Shown here: positions 46,961 to 59,526 of the stretch, in pieces
How the letters are laid out: the number at the start of each line of letters is the position of its first letter
Numbering within the stretch: position 1 is the stretch's first letter
Assembly (NCBI RefSeq): GCF_963259705.1
Contig: NC_081848.1
Location: 54,680,895-54,744,894, forward strand
Reading direction: 5' to 3'
Source of the DNA: Myotis daubentonii
Lineage: Eukaryota; Chordata; Mammalia; Chiroptera; Vespertilionidae
DNA length: 64,000 nt
Notes under the pieces: generated by a model
What the model saw: only the letters and a program-made list of their open reading frames with translations
The model's database searches: none
Told to the model about the DNA's origin: nothing
Program-made: the position numbers and the translations under genes

Positions 46961-48100
46961 CCAACACATACTAAGCACTCCCCTGGGAAGAAAGTATTTG
47001 CTACCCAAAAAAAGGATTTGTCATAACTGGGAAAACAGATAATCTCATCTTTAAATAGCTTTCAGGGGGGGAATTAGAAATTAGATTGACCACTGATTAC
47101 ACCACCCAGCTTGAAGATGCTATTGAGTCAGATCTCTCCTCACTGAGATTAGGCAAGCATTGCATTTACTCTCAACAGGCTTACATTGCCCCTCTTCCTG
47201 GGAAATAGAATGGAAAGACATAATAAGGCTTTTTTTTTTTTAAAGATGGCACCAGGAATAAAAGGAAATTAAAATGGTCCCTGGTGTTATGCAAAAACAA
47301 ATATTAAAACAAAAAACTTCTTGACAATAATATTTATTAATAACAAGGAAAAATTGAAGCAGCAAAAAATGAGGTAAGGGGTACTAGCTCACTGCTTACT
47401 GAGCAAAACAAGTCCCAGTCCCTGGCACCTGCCAGGATAAGAGCTCCTTGTTTTGAACCCTGCTCCTCCCACAGGCTCTCTCTAAATATGATTGACACAT
47501 GTCTCCTCCAGGAAAAAACCTCATCAGGGCAAGCAACAATCACTCTGCCCATTAACTGAAATTCCATTCAGCAGCACAAGGACCCAAATGAAAATATAAT
47601 CTCAGAGAAGGAAAGAGAGAAATGTAGGAAGAACAGAAACCCAAAAACCTAGAATGTGAAATCTGTATTTCGGAAGAGAACTATTGACATAAAATGGTTG
47701 CAATATTCCAACAGGGTGATAAAAAGACAGGATAGGCCTTTTTTCATGGCATTCAGTCTCAGAGTAAGATGTAAGAGTTCTCAGACTAAGATGTAAACAG
47801 ACCTGAGGTGCTCTGACACAGCTGAACCTATGGAAATTTTATCAGTTAAGTTTATAATCAAGAGTATTCCAAATGAAGTGAGACTCTGCTGGTGTTCTAG
47901 AGTGGGAAGGAATATGCTCTGAAATAAGACAATAGACTTTGAATCAGAGACAGAGATAGATAGAGAGACAGAGAGAGAGGAAGAGGAAGGGAGGATACAG
48001 ACAAGAGAAGTGGAGAGAAAGGGAGAAAGAAGCAGGGAGAGAACACAGAAAACGTTTTTATCTTTACTGGCAATATTTAACTCACATTTTGATGTTTGTA
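46961..48100. other. single-copy stretch with a purine tract
   Basis: No supported gene. A GA-rich run lies at about 47945-48050. A minus-strand interval at 47144-47197 has a strong acceptor and an open 18-codon frame; see findings. Confidence 0.4.
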
Positions 48101-51100
48101 GCTGGCAACAATTTGGTGAAATGTGAACATTTATAGCCATACTATAAGATAACATGAAATATGTTTTTCAAATAAAATTATATGCTAAGAGTCATGTGTA
48201 GAGACAAGCATACAACAAAATGAACCAGAATTTGTTGCATACTCAAACAATCTTTACAAACTGAATCATTGCTAAAATATTTCTATCTAAATGCTTGAGT
48301 AAATCAATGACTTGTTTTTTACAGAATTATAGACAGACTATTTTTTATAGAATTATATTTCACATCTTATAGATCATTACATTATAAAATAATAGCTAGC
48401 TATGCATAATCATTGCATTCATTGACACTCCCTCACTTCCTCATATTTGAGACCACCTCCCAGCTCAAATTATGGTTTTATTTCCCCTTCTCTGCATACA
48501 TTTAATACCTCTAAATATTAATGAAAGTTATGTAAGAATACTGGACGATGATTAAGCCTATCTTCTTGGTTAAAACAGGTTGAGAGAGCAGCTTTTGGGG
48601 GAATATTCAGGTTTATTAGCTGCTCTTAGCAAACTGCCCCCAAGCCCCACATTGTTTTCAATCTTGAGTTAAGAAGAATTTTTCTCCAAAGGGCACTGAA
48701 TCACTTTAATGTTGACTCTCGTATTGCTCTACTCCACCTTCAAAATGTAGCCAGTAAATTCAGCTTTACTACAATACTATAAAAATGTAAAAGAACCATA
48801 ATAGCATCTAAAAAAGAGCCATTGGCACTATATTAGTTTAGAGAAAACCCTAAACTGAATACTAATGCAAAATGTAATGATAATTTGCCTAGTTGCCAAA
48901 AGAGTTACAATAATTATTTTGCCATAATGTGTAAGTTATCTTAAAGGCATCTGAGAATATTACTGTGTAGGATTCAAAATAAGTCCCCAAGTCTCATTGT
49001 TCTCATGGGTTTTTTTCTATATAAATAAATCAACAACATACTACCTTCACAGCAACACTGTCCTCTGATTAGAGGATTGCCTCATGAGTAAAGAAACATT
49101 ATATAGAGGTCATCCAGCACAGATCCACCTCACACTAAATTCTACTTTACAGTGAGTATTATGATTGTGAGGTTCCAGTAAAACATTCAAATAGAATCAA
49201 TAGTTTTACTTCCTTTTTTTTTATAGCCATGACCAAGTTTTTGGAGTTTTTAAAGTAAACCAAGATCAAATTTAGACATGTTGTTTGAAATTAGCGAAGA
49301 TGACACACTTCAGTGCCAGACAAACGCCCTGATTTTAAGAGTCGGTTTTTGCCTTCCCTGAAATGCCTAGCTCGGGCAGTGTATTTTTATGCCTGCAGAT
49401 ATTGGCATGTTTCACATTTAAGATTATGACACATCAACTTATTTTGAAATTTTTAAGTCTTCCACTGCGCATGTTTCAAGTACTTCATGACTATCACTGA
49501 TAATTGAGCAATTAACTTAAAATTACAAAAATTTGCTGTGGTGGCACAATATATAGTAAGCAATATGAAAGAATAAAAACAGAAGAATTTAGTACAGTGG
49601 AAAAAAAGTAATAAAGGGTAAAAATAAGCCTTAATAATAATAGTAGTACTACGTTTTAATGGTCCCAGGTTTCAGTGGTTTAATGGTGCCAATAAAATGG
49701 CTTAATGAAACAAGTACAGAGTATTACGAACTTTTTAAAGCAGTGTGTTCTGGGACAACAAAAAGGAAGCTTCATTCTAATTGGTCTTGCATAATATTCA
49801 GGGATTGGTCCAAAAAGTAAGTATGGGAGTTTCATTAGACACCAAACAGAAAATAATTAGGTTAAATCCTGACAGGCAAATTCTTAAGAAATACAGGCCT
49901 TCAAAAAAAGAGATGTCAAATCTTCCTTTAAGTATAAGACAGACAAAGCAAGACCCCTAGGGTTAAAGATGACCTCAAGAAGTCATCAAGCTATTGTGGA
50001 TATATCTGCAAATCAAAAATTAAGATACACAGCTTGACATCAAGAGAAAAGGCTGAACTTCAGTTATACTAGAAAAACCAGAATGCCTCTTCACTGTTCA
50101 TCTCATCAAGGTCTCTAATACGGGCTTTTCCAGCTAAAACCATAGTGAACAGTAGCTTTTTAGTGCTTAAATATAGCCAGTGAAGCAAATTCCATAAACC
50201 TAAATCCTACCTTATTTCCGTGGCAGGCCATCTTAAAGGTTTGCAAGGAAAACCAACAATTTAGAAAGTCAGAGAGGGAAGAAAGATTCAAACTACAGCA
50301 AATAAAGAATGCTATTAAAAAATTTTTTTTCTCAAAATTCCATCCATATTACTCCAAAACACAACTAAAAGATTAAAAATAGGCCAGGCTACACTTTCAG
50401 GTATAAATTAGAAGCAGAAAATGAAGCAAGCAGAAAGAACACGTGTCTAAGGCACTAGAATATAAAACTTTAAAAAGCTTAAAATATAATGGATATACAC
50501 ATTCAGATTAGCAAACTGCTTTCAATTAAAGTAGATTTCTAGCCACAGTTCACAAATGTATGGTAGCTGTGTGTATCAATGTAGATACTTCAAATGTCAG
50601 TATATCTCTAATTAACATGAGCACACAACTGTAAAACTGAGAAGGCACAATTTTAAATTCCTTACATTCCCAGCATTAATGCTTTCATGGGGCAGCGCCC
50701 GTTGTCATGGAAAATGGCATTCAAGCCCTATTTGTGGATTTTCACAGCTCATCTTTTTTATTTACCTGCTCTATGTCAAGATTAGCCTGGAATAATATTT
50801 TTTAAAGATAATGCACGTAGACCTACTTGTCCTTAAAATCACAGATGTTTTCACTGAGGGAGCTATGGACTGGGCTATGCTCAGTTTGAAATAGATTTTT
50901 TCCATTTAAAAATACCACAATAAAGATGAATTCGTGATTTTTTTGTTGTTGTTGCTAATTTCCTAAAAATTCATGCACTTCAAAAATTTCAGCTGAAGCA
51001 CAGCCTGTGACAGTTTTGGAATAGGGGGTTAGGCCAATGTCAGGGAGGAGTAAATGATCCAGAAACAGAGGAAAGTGAAGTGGCAGAAAGCTCTCTACAA

Positions 51101-51224
51101 CCTCCTCCTTGACTTACTTATTACACCTCAACTTTCTGAAAATACTTGTATAGCAATCAAATGGAGACTGAGATAGTGATCAAAAACAACAAAAGAAAGA
51201 GTTAAAATACTCTCTGAGAAAGGA

Positions 51225-51350
51225 CAACCTGATATAATGGAAAGAGCACTAAAAGGTTAAGTCCTGCAAAAATGAAAATAATTCCTACTCACCTCACAGA
51301 GTTTTTACAAAATTAAGCCAATTTAATATCTGCAAAAAAAAGTGTCATAC
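51225..51350 (+). repeat. possible MIR relic
   Basis: ATAATGGAAAGAGCACTAAA, then TAATTCCTACTCACCTCACA and AGAGTTTTTACAAAATTAAG vaguely follow the MIR 3' half. Weak match. Confidence 0.35.
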
Positions 51351-54175
51351 CAAATCAAGATAATGTTATTATTTCCTGAAGCATGGGCTAAGCGATAATC
51401 ACTTTTTGTACCAGACAATAAAATACTTTTTGTTCCTTTTTCAGGGAAAAGGTTGCTAGTAGAGACCATGAACAGAGATAGCATTTTATAAAAGGGAATT
51501 CATTTTCAAATTACTAAAAAGGGTTGGGTAACCTGAAAAAGCAGGTTATCTAATTATCTATTTCTGTTTTGTTTTGTTTTGTTTTTAATCAATCATTTAT
51601 TGCTCTGGTAAATTAAATGGTCAGAATTCCATAAGTATTTTTTAATTAGACATAAAAAACTAAATGTGGGACATTAACATGGAAAACTAGGTCCTATTAT
51701 ACAATGCCTACTTTGGGAAAAGAAAAGGGTAGTTTTAGTTTTTACAGAGGGGGATAAAAACTTATAAGATGCTTTCAGCTTCTGAAAAGATAACCACTTT
51801 TGTTCACAGTGTTTTCCTCTTCTGACCTAGGTAGTAGATGTGAGTAGGTAAGATTCCAATCGGTTCTCACACACCCTTGGTGTGGCCCATTCATTATGGA
51901 TGTGCAAAACAATATCCCACCTTCCTTATCTCACAGACCGGCTTCTGCACACCTTACTAAGAAACCTTCCCATGGCCATGAGGTATAACTTTCTGCCTTA
52001 GATCATGTAGCAAATAAGCAGTTCCAGGACATGGAAATTAAAGTTCCTAAAAGAAGCCATTGTCATTGATCCCATTTGCTTTTTCTTAAGCCAAAAATAG
52101 ATAAATATTTTTATTGTTTTAGCTATCTCATCATTCAGTGGAAGTGGTAGACAGTTTCCACAATAACTGAAAGAAATGGGAACGCAAGCATTCCCATGTT
52201 AATTTTATCTGACTTATCTTAGTCATAGTATCTTGCTACATTTCTTTAATGAGCAGGTTCCACAGTCAGAAGAGGGCCCTTACAAAGCCTGAAACCACTG
52301 ACCAAAGGAACAACAAAGCCCAGGCCCTAATCTAGCATATGGAAATTCTCAAAACTGGAAAACAATTACTTTAAGGCCTGTATGATTAGCATTACTTTTG
52401 TCTAAGTAATCAAGACAAAATGCGAAGTTGAACTCGAGAAATAACCATATGAAAACTATACCCACAGAGACCCATCTTCTATTTTTAGCATCTCTTTGTT
52501 AAATCACAAGAAAAATCTCAACTATTTGGATCACCTCCATTCAAAGTTAGTCTGTGTATGATGGAAGAGGGGGGAGTAAAGAATTCAGGAAGCAGAGAGC
52601 CTTCAGGTGATGACAACTGTAGAGAATATTTCAATAAAGGCGATCTTAGTTAAAATGTCAGTAAATTATCTTCTATTTGCCATTTTAAAATTTTAATCAT
52701 CTTAAAAACTTATAAAAGGAAATGATTGAATAATATGACAGAAGAGAGAAAGGAGGTAAAAGAAAAGATAAAGCAACTAAGATAAGATTAGAAAAACTCA
52801 AAATTATTTCCTTTTATTCAGATTTCTAGTAAGATCAGCTCAGCCCCTTGGAATCATCCTTTTTCTCCAGAACCCCTTGAAAATAGTTTACATTTCTTTC
52901 CCCATCTTCTTTGCCTCCTAATCCTCACTATGATACCTTGCACAAATTAAAAGCTTATATGTAATGCAAATGAACCATGTAGTTTAATATTTTGTATTTT
53001 ACATAAGACTAGTTTCAAAATAAAATGTGAATTGATAGTTTTATAAAAATAACATATTATTCTTAAAACATAAGGAACACACAAAATGTATTAAACTATA
53101 TTAAACATTTGTGTCTTCTTTCTGAGGTTCATTCTAAATGCCAGCTCCAATCAATGGTACTACTAAGAGAAAGGTAAAGCTGTTTTTATTTTAGTTGTAA
53201 TTCCAGTTTGGTCCTGGGAGCATGTCCTTGCATCATCCACTTACTCCACCTCCATTTCTAATCTCCAGCCATCAGGCTGGTTTTAAATAAATGTTTGCTG
53301 CTTTCTGCTTAAATACTGAATAACTTAAACTCTAATTGATACTGTTACTTTTTTAAAAAATACTTTCCTAAAAGTATATTCTCTAAAGTTCTTGACCAGA
53401 GAACACTAACGGAGGAAAAGTTTCTGTCTTTGTTGTTATCAAATGTAAAGCAGCGCTTGAGATGCCTGTGGGTTACAACATAGTACACATATAAATGTAT
53501 TTTAGATTCTACTCAAATAGTCTGTTTTTTAACAGACATCTTTAATACCTGCCACGTACTCTAAAGTACTTCTATATTAATAAGTATACATCAATTTAAA
53601 GTACTTTAATTGATCATTCAGGTTCATTCAAATTTTTTCCTGAAATTTACCTTCTTTCCTGAGAAAAAGTATCTTTGTTCTCCAAAATACCATTAAAATA
53701 TAATATTGTTTTGAGAGATGGTGAAGAAAGCAAGGAAGGCCCCCAATTTGATATATATTATACATTCACTAAATGAGTCTTTGGTTCCTTAGTACATGAT
53801 CTTCTCCTATACTGGCAGCTCTTTGAACCCTGTATCATCTCACCTCTTTTCTGTGAGCACAGGCACACAGCACTTTTCATGTCCAGACAATCAGAAGACT
53901 AAGAATTTACCAGGGTAAACTATCCATGTGTATCTAGACAAGCCCCTGTAAGGTAAATCATTCCTACAGTTGAGCCTCATCTCAAAAAGTAAGATATCTA
54001 TTCTTTCAGCGTATTGTAATGGGCCCTAATATGTTTTTCTATACTCTTCTTAAGAAAACACAAAAAAATTAATAACACTTACAAAACTAATAAAAATTCA
54101 CATGCTAGAGGACTTGTTTATAAACTATTACTTCCATGACACAATGAGAAGAGTAATGAATAAACCAATACTTAC

Positions 54176-54247
54176 AAATACGCCAAAAAAAATCAGCCCC
54201 AGCACCCAAAATCACTGGTAAATTGCCTTTGAATTCATGAAAGTGAC
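54176..54247 (-). other. candidate 72-bp symmetric exon, gene not recognised
   Basis: On the minus strand an acceptor TTCTCTTTAAATTTTCAG precedes the interval and a donor GTAAGTATTG follows it. Only one frame is open: two leading bases, HFHEFKGNLPVILGAG then ADFFWRI, one trailing base (72 bp, phase 1 to phase 1, so skipping would keep frame). I do not recognise it. It sits inside a repeat-poor block. Coding status is unproven. Confidence 0.25.
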
Positions 54248-56830
54248 CTGAAAATTTAAAGAGAAAAATGAAATTTAAAAAATTAGGTAAGTTGCCTTTT
54301 TATGCTTTATTAAAAAGAGTATACATTTGACTACAAATCACACTATTTTTAAGTCAGGCAGTTGTTCCCATCTACACTTACAACTTTTTCTAAGATGACA
54401 ATAACAAAAGAAACAATTATTTCATTATTCTATTGCTAAGAATGCAAAATCTCCATCCATTATAGCTTTTTATATAATGTTAGTAATAAACTTTGTGTTT
54501 AAAAGTGTAAGTAAATACAAAAGGAAATATTTTTATAAAAAGAAATAAAGGCTTACAAGTTACATTTGAAAAACATGTTTTATTTATGTCTGCAAGTTAA
54601 AATGAATTAGCTTCACAGAAAATATCTTGGATGTGTTCGACAAAAATACCTTATAGGTAGAATAAACATGAAAGGATGTCGTTTTTGTTCTACATAAAGT
54701 GTGGAACCCATTTAGACTCTTAGGTTATACACAATGCATTCTGTATGAGCCACGATTCAATTCAAAATTCTTTTGCTTGCACACACTTTAGTTCTGGCCG
54801 AAGAGGTAACAGATGCAACTCAAACACACAGAGCTAGCCTTGTAAAAAGTTTAACTAGCACAATGAGTCACTTTATGCCTCTAAATATCTATGGTTTCCT
54901 CTCTCCAGAACCCCCATGCATTATAAGGTAGTTTGGTAGTTTATTTTTATTGTTTGGTCTAAATACAGCACATTTTTAGTTTCATGAAAACAAAGAAACT
55001 TTGTTGCAAAAGCCGTATTCTTTCCCAAATGTGAGGATGCTATAAGTAGTGTTCAACTGAAAATAATAATGGAGCTTAGGTTCCTAATTTAGGTCAGAAA
55101 CTTTTCTAGACTCTAGGGATTGGTTTGATTCAAAACGCTTTTTTAAAAAAAATATGGCCAGTAAACATCTAGGTTAGTTAACCTACTTAGCTAACTAGAT
55201 TTTTTTACAAATTCATTCTGGGGGGAAAAAAAAGAATCTTGATCAACATCATTTGTAGGAATCACTGCTCCCAATGTTGCACTTATAGCACAAATGGCCA
55301 TAATAAATTGGGTATTGGCACCTGAATTAAGTTGAGATTCAAAATAAATATCTAACTCAGCCCTTCCCCAGCTCCTATAACATGCTTTTGCCTAAGTGAC
55401 CCAGATAATTTATTGTATTTTCAAGTCAGGATTAACAGATAATGAATCTGTCCTGGGCATTTGGACAGCTTTAAGTATCAATGGCTAGTATACCCATTAG
55501 GTTTCTTCACCCAGACCTCCTTCTCTTTTTAGGGAATAGTGCCTGGGCCTTCTCCAATTCAGTTTGCAGCAACTCTGTAATGCCTACTTCCATAGATGCA
55601 AGAAGTCCAGGAGAGTCTGGCCAAGGGAAGGTAGCTCTCTCATTTATTTTGGTATTACACCCTTCTCCTCATGACTTTCTGATGTCTTAGGAACCAGGAG
55701 AGCAATTTTATCTGGGACATCACACAACCCTATATGGACACACTCTGTGTACCATTCAAAGCCAGCAAAGAATACTGGTTCTGTTATAAGCTTTTCTCAT
55801 ACTTTATCCTACCCTGAATTATAAACTATAGCTTTGAAGTTATCCACAAAATAAATCTATAGCAAAATGTATATCTAAAGCCTAAACCCTGGAAGAATCC
55901 AAAAGGGTCTTTAAGTACTTGTACAGTTTTTTAAATAATCACACCTTGTCCTTCTAGCAAATCTTTTTTAAAGCATGAATTGAAATTATGCAACATACAC
56001 AATACATCTCATTCTTTCATTTGCATATAAATGTTGGGGGATAAAATAAAATGCATCCAGAAACATTGTGGCTAAGTATAGCTCTTTTTTTTTTCTTTCA
56101 ATAATTGTAGTCTTGAAGATCTCTAACTCTGAAAATATTTTAAATTTGGAACAAGTTAAATTCCAGACATTCAGGGCAAATAATATTTTAATATGCATTA
56201 ATATGAAGTCAACAAACCTCATTTGTCGTATCAATGCAGTCTTGCTACATATGATAAAAACAACTCTGTCTTTCATTATCAAAGGATATACGCTATTGGT
56301 GAATTTTGTAGCAAACAATTAAAAAAGTATAAGTTTTCTAAATCAGAGTTCATTATTATAACAAAGAGAAAAATAATTTAATACATACTTCCTCCTGCAG
56401 AGAATTTAGAAATAAACAAGCCACATATTATGATGCCCAAAGAGGCAAGAATCAACTCACAGGATTTAAGACACAACTTGAAGCAAGCTACTTCTTTGAG
56501 AACTAAAAAAGTTTAGGCTGAAGAAGATATTCCTAAAATAAAAGTAGCCACTTTGGTCCTGAAGGCAGCGCAAAAGTAAGAAGACAGGAAGAAAATGCCA
56601 AAGCAAATCAGCATCTCTTCTAGAAAATCACAATCTGTTTAGTAAAATGAATCCTCAGAACACTCAATGACCATAGATTGTTCCATTCCTCTCTTTGCTC
56701 ATTCATTCATTCAGCAAGTAGAGATTGCACTGAACAATAAGAACACAAAATGTTTTTTAAAATAAGTAAAATCCATGCTATCTCAAAGGGTAAGAGCTCC
56801 CTCCTTTATAGAAACATCAATGATAGAATC

Positions 56831-56951
56831 ACTGATCAGCTGCATCCTGGGAATCGAGCCTACAACCCAGGCATGTATGCCAATCAGGAATCAAACCGTG
56901 ACCTCCTGGCTCACAGGTCAACGCTCAATCTCTAAGCCATGACAGCCAGGC
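56831..56951 (-). mobile_element. partial VES SINE, reversed
   Basis: The reverse complement begins CCTGGCTGTCATGGCTTAGA and includes GTTTGATTCCTGATTGGCAT; it stops after CAGCTGATCAGT, so the 3' half and tail are missing. It abuts the L1 fragment that follows. Confidence 0.75.
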
Positions 56952-56956
56952 AAATG

Positions 56957-57775
56957 AATGCTGAAAAATATTATGCTAAGTAACATAAGCCAATCTGAGA
57001 AAGACAAATATCACAAGATCTCACTTATTTGTGGAATCTAATGAACAAAATAAACTGACCAACAAAATAAGACCCAAAGCAGGGAGGCAAGGAACAGACT
57101 GACATAACTTGATGTAGGGTTGGGTGGACAAGAAGAGATAAACCAAAGAACTTATATACTTATTAGTGGCCCAGTGCATGGATTCATGCACATTGAAAGG
57201 AAATTAATTACAAGGTGGACGGCGGGGCAGGACTGTGTGTGTCGGCCAGACATGCCTGGAGCTAACCTCCTGTGGTCCCTCCCCGCCTGCTGCACCTGGG
57301 GCAGAGCCATGGCTCGAAGGGTGTCTGCAGTCACTGCAGCTCAGCAGTAAACCAGATTTGGGGCCAACAGTGTCCCAGCAATAACATAACCCACGGCTGA
57401 AGGCAGAATCGCGTGGCCCCTCAAGGAATCGAGCTCCCTCCTCTCTGGTTCTGGGGTGTGTCACCCAAGAACCACCAGTGCCAAGTCACCGCAACTCAGC
57501 AGCTGCTGTGTTGAGCATCCTCCCCCTGGTGGTCAGTTCACGTCATATGTACCAGCCAATCGGCCAGTCAGCTGGGTCGGACAGTCGCTTAGCCTTTTAT
57601 ATATATCTAGATATACATAGCCCACGGACACAGGCAATAGGGTAGTAAAGACCTGGGGGGTGGGGAGGAGCTAGGAGGAGGGAGGTAAAGGGCGGGGGGG
57701 GGGGGGGAATGGGAGATATCTGTAATTCTACCGAAAATAAAAACTATATTTTAAAAAATAATAATAAAATAATTT
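56957..57775 (+). mobile_element. L1 3' end interrupted by a Helitron
   Basis: The left part (to 57162) has the ORF2 end ATTATGCTAAGTAACATAAG and 3' UTR CAAAGAACTTATATACTTA. The right part (from 57612) resumes with ACATAGCCCACGGACACAGG, the G-rich patch and GAGATATCTGTAATTCTACC plus A-rich tail. Joining them gives a normal L1 3' UTR. Confidence 0.85.
57163..57611 (-). mobile_element. Helitron (HeliBat-like), reversed, inside L1
   Basis: Read on minus it begins TCTAGATATATATAAAAGGC and ends with hairpin GTGCATGAATCCATGCAC, then TGGGCCAC and TAA (CTAG with its last base mutated). Host A (57162) and T (57612) flank it, the expected Helitron target. It shares an internal segment with the 18230-18545 element. 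Non-coding. Confidence 0.87.
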
Positions 57776-59526
57776 TGTATGTCTAAAATTAATACAATTT
57801 ATACGTCAATTATAACTCAATTTAAAAATTTAAAAAAACAAATGAATAACCATGTCCTTTCCCTTCAAGGATTTTTCAATCAATAATTCAACTTGGGCCA
57901 CAGACTACAACATCTGACCATGGTGATGACATGCTTCTGATTATTTGATCATCAAACTTTTGCACATCCTTAGCTTACTCAATAAAAAAATGCATTGCTA
58001 CAAACACTTCAATATAAAAATGCACAAAGAATATAAAGAGGAAGTGTACAAATGAAATACAAATGTCCAATAATATAAAATACGTACACTCTCCCTAATA
58101 ACCAAAGAAATATAAATAAAATATTTTCACCTACAATATTGGCAAAATATTTTTAAACTGGTCAAAAACTAGTATTGGTGAAAGTCTGAAAAATAAGCAC
58201 ATTCATGTACCATTGATGAGATTATATTAAAATTTTTAAGGTCGATCTCCTTCAAGTTTGCTATGCTATTTCCAAAAATATATTATGGCCATAATTTTAT
58301 ATCAATAAATATATTGTTGAATAAAAAACCAACATGCATAATAAAAACCAATTTATAGAAAATTAAATGTGTATACACATACCCCTGTTTCACAAAGTAA
58401 AATACAATTTAACAAAAATGTTAACATTGAGTGAGATATAGGCATATTTTTACTTTCTTATCCTTATGGGTTGGTGTTATTGAGATTTTTAAATACTTAA
58501 CATGTCTAATTTGTCCCAAAACAATAATACTACTTCTAAAATTCAGTATATCACTTATACATTAAAAAGTAGTCACCTAAATCCTGGCTAACTTGCTATT
58601 AATCTGGCAGCAAAAGTCAAATATTAACTTACAAAGAGAAAAACCTCTGAATTACAAAGCAACTTCAAACAAGAATCCCGGCCTCAAATGAAGAACCCAT
58701 AAACATTTTCACAAAAGCATGTCCAACTTTCCCCAAAATAGGTACTAGATCAAAGGTAAACAGCAAATAAAAACACTGCCACCTCCCTATATAATTAAGC
58801 TTTAAAAGCTTTCAAGCTAAATTTTTAAATCCTGCTTAAAGCTGTCTCTAAACCACACCCATTTTTTTTATCTCCATCCCCCCCTTTTTAAAAAAATTTT
58901 CTTTGACAAGAAGGTTCAAGCACCAAATGGGTACTTGAATTAATTTATGTAGAATTTGAATTATTTAAAAATGAAATATGAAAGGAACTGATACCAAGCT
59001 AATGCCCAATTTGTTTTAAAAATGCAATTGCTACTAATTAAGAACATCACAATAGTGAATGGAAAAATTCAGGTTTAGTTATTAATATTTATATCTTGTA
59101 GGGCAGAAGTAAGAGTATTTCTGAGGTATCAAGGGAGATAACTTAAGATGTTACCTAGTCTAACACTTCGTTTTCCTGGAACAAATACCTATTTCCTCAA
59201 AGAAAGAAATTTCTCCTATTCTTAAAGATCACTAAAGATAGTTCTTATTAAAGTCTACTCATACTAGCCTATTTATTTATTCTATGCTGTTCAACCTTCA
59301 TTTTCAATATGATTTCAGTATTGAGGACCACCATTTGGAAGGGACATTGACAAGTATGCAGAAGAGATTGGCTAAGAAATCTTATAGGAACCATTAGAAA
59401 GGTTGCAAGTTCTAGCAACAGTTCATTAATAAACTGTAGCAATCATCAAACTCTTTGGTCTCTGGATTCCATGACATTTCTAAAAATTAAGAGAGTTCCA
59501 AAAAGCTATGCTTCCGTTTATCAATA
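57776..59526. other. AT-rich single-copy stretch
   Basis: No gene or confident repeat. It ends at the A that precedes the next Helitron. Many short A and T runs. Confidence 0.45.

Larger units (their letters stand above)
48101..56690. other. long block nearly free of bat-specific repeats
   Basis: Roughly 8.6 kb in which I see no VES SINE, Helitron, SPIN or recent L1, against one every 1-2 kb elsewhere. Only a weak MIR-like piece near 51.2 kb is suspected. No gene is evident apart from the candidate exon at 54176-54247. The sparseness could reflect selection against insertion or chance. Confidence 0.5.

Noticed and set aside
53200..53280. Minus-strand interval ending in GGA|GTAAGTGG with frame PDGWRLEMEV
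   Set aside because: The acceptor lacks a pyrimidine tract and the exon would be only about 32 bases.
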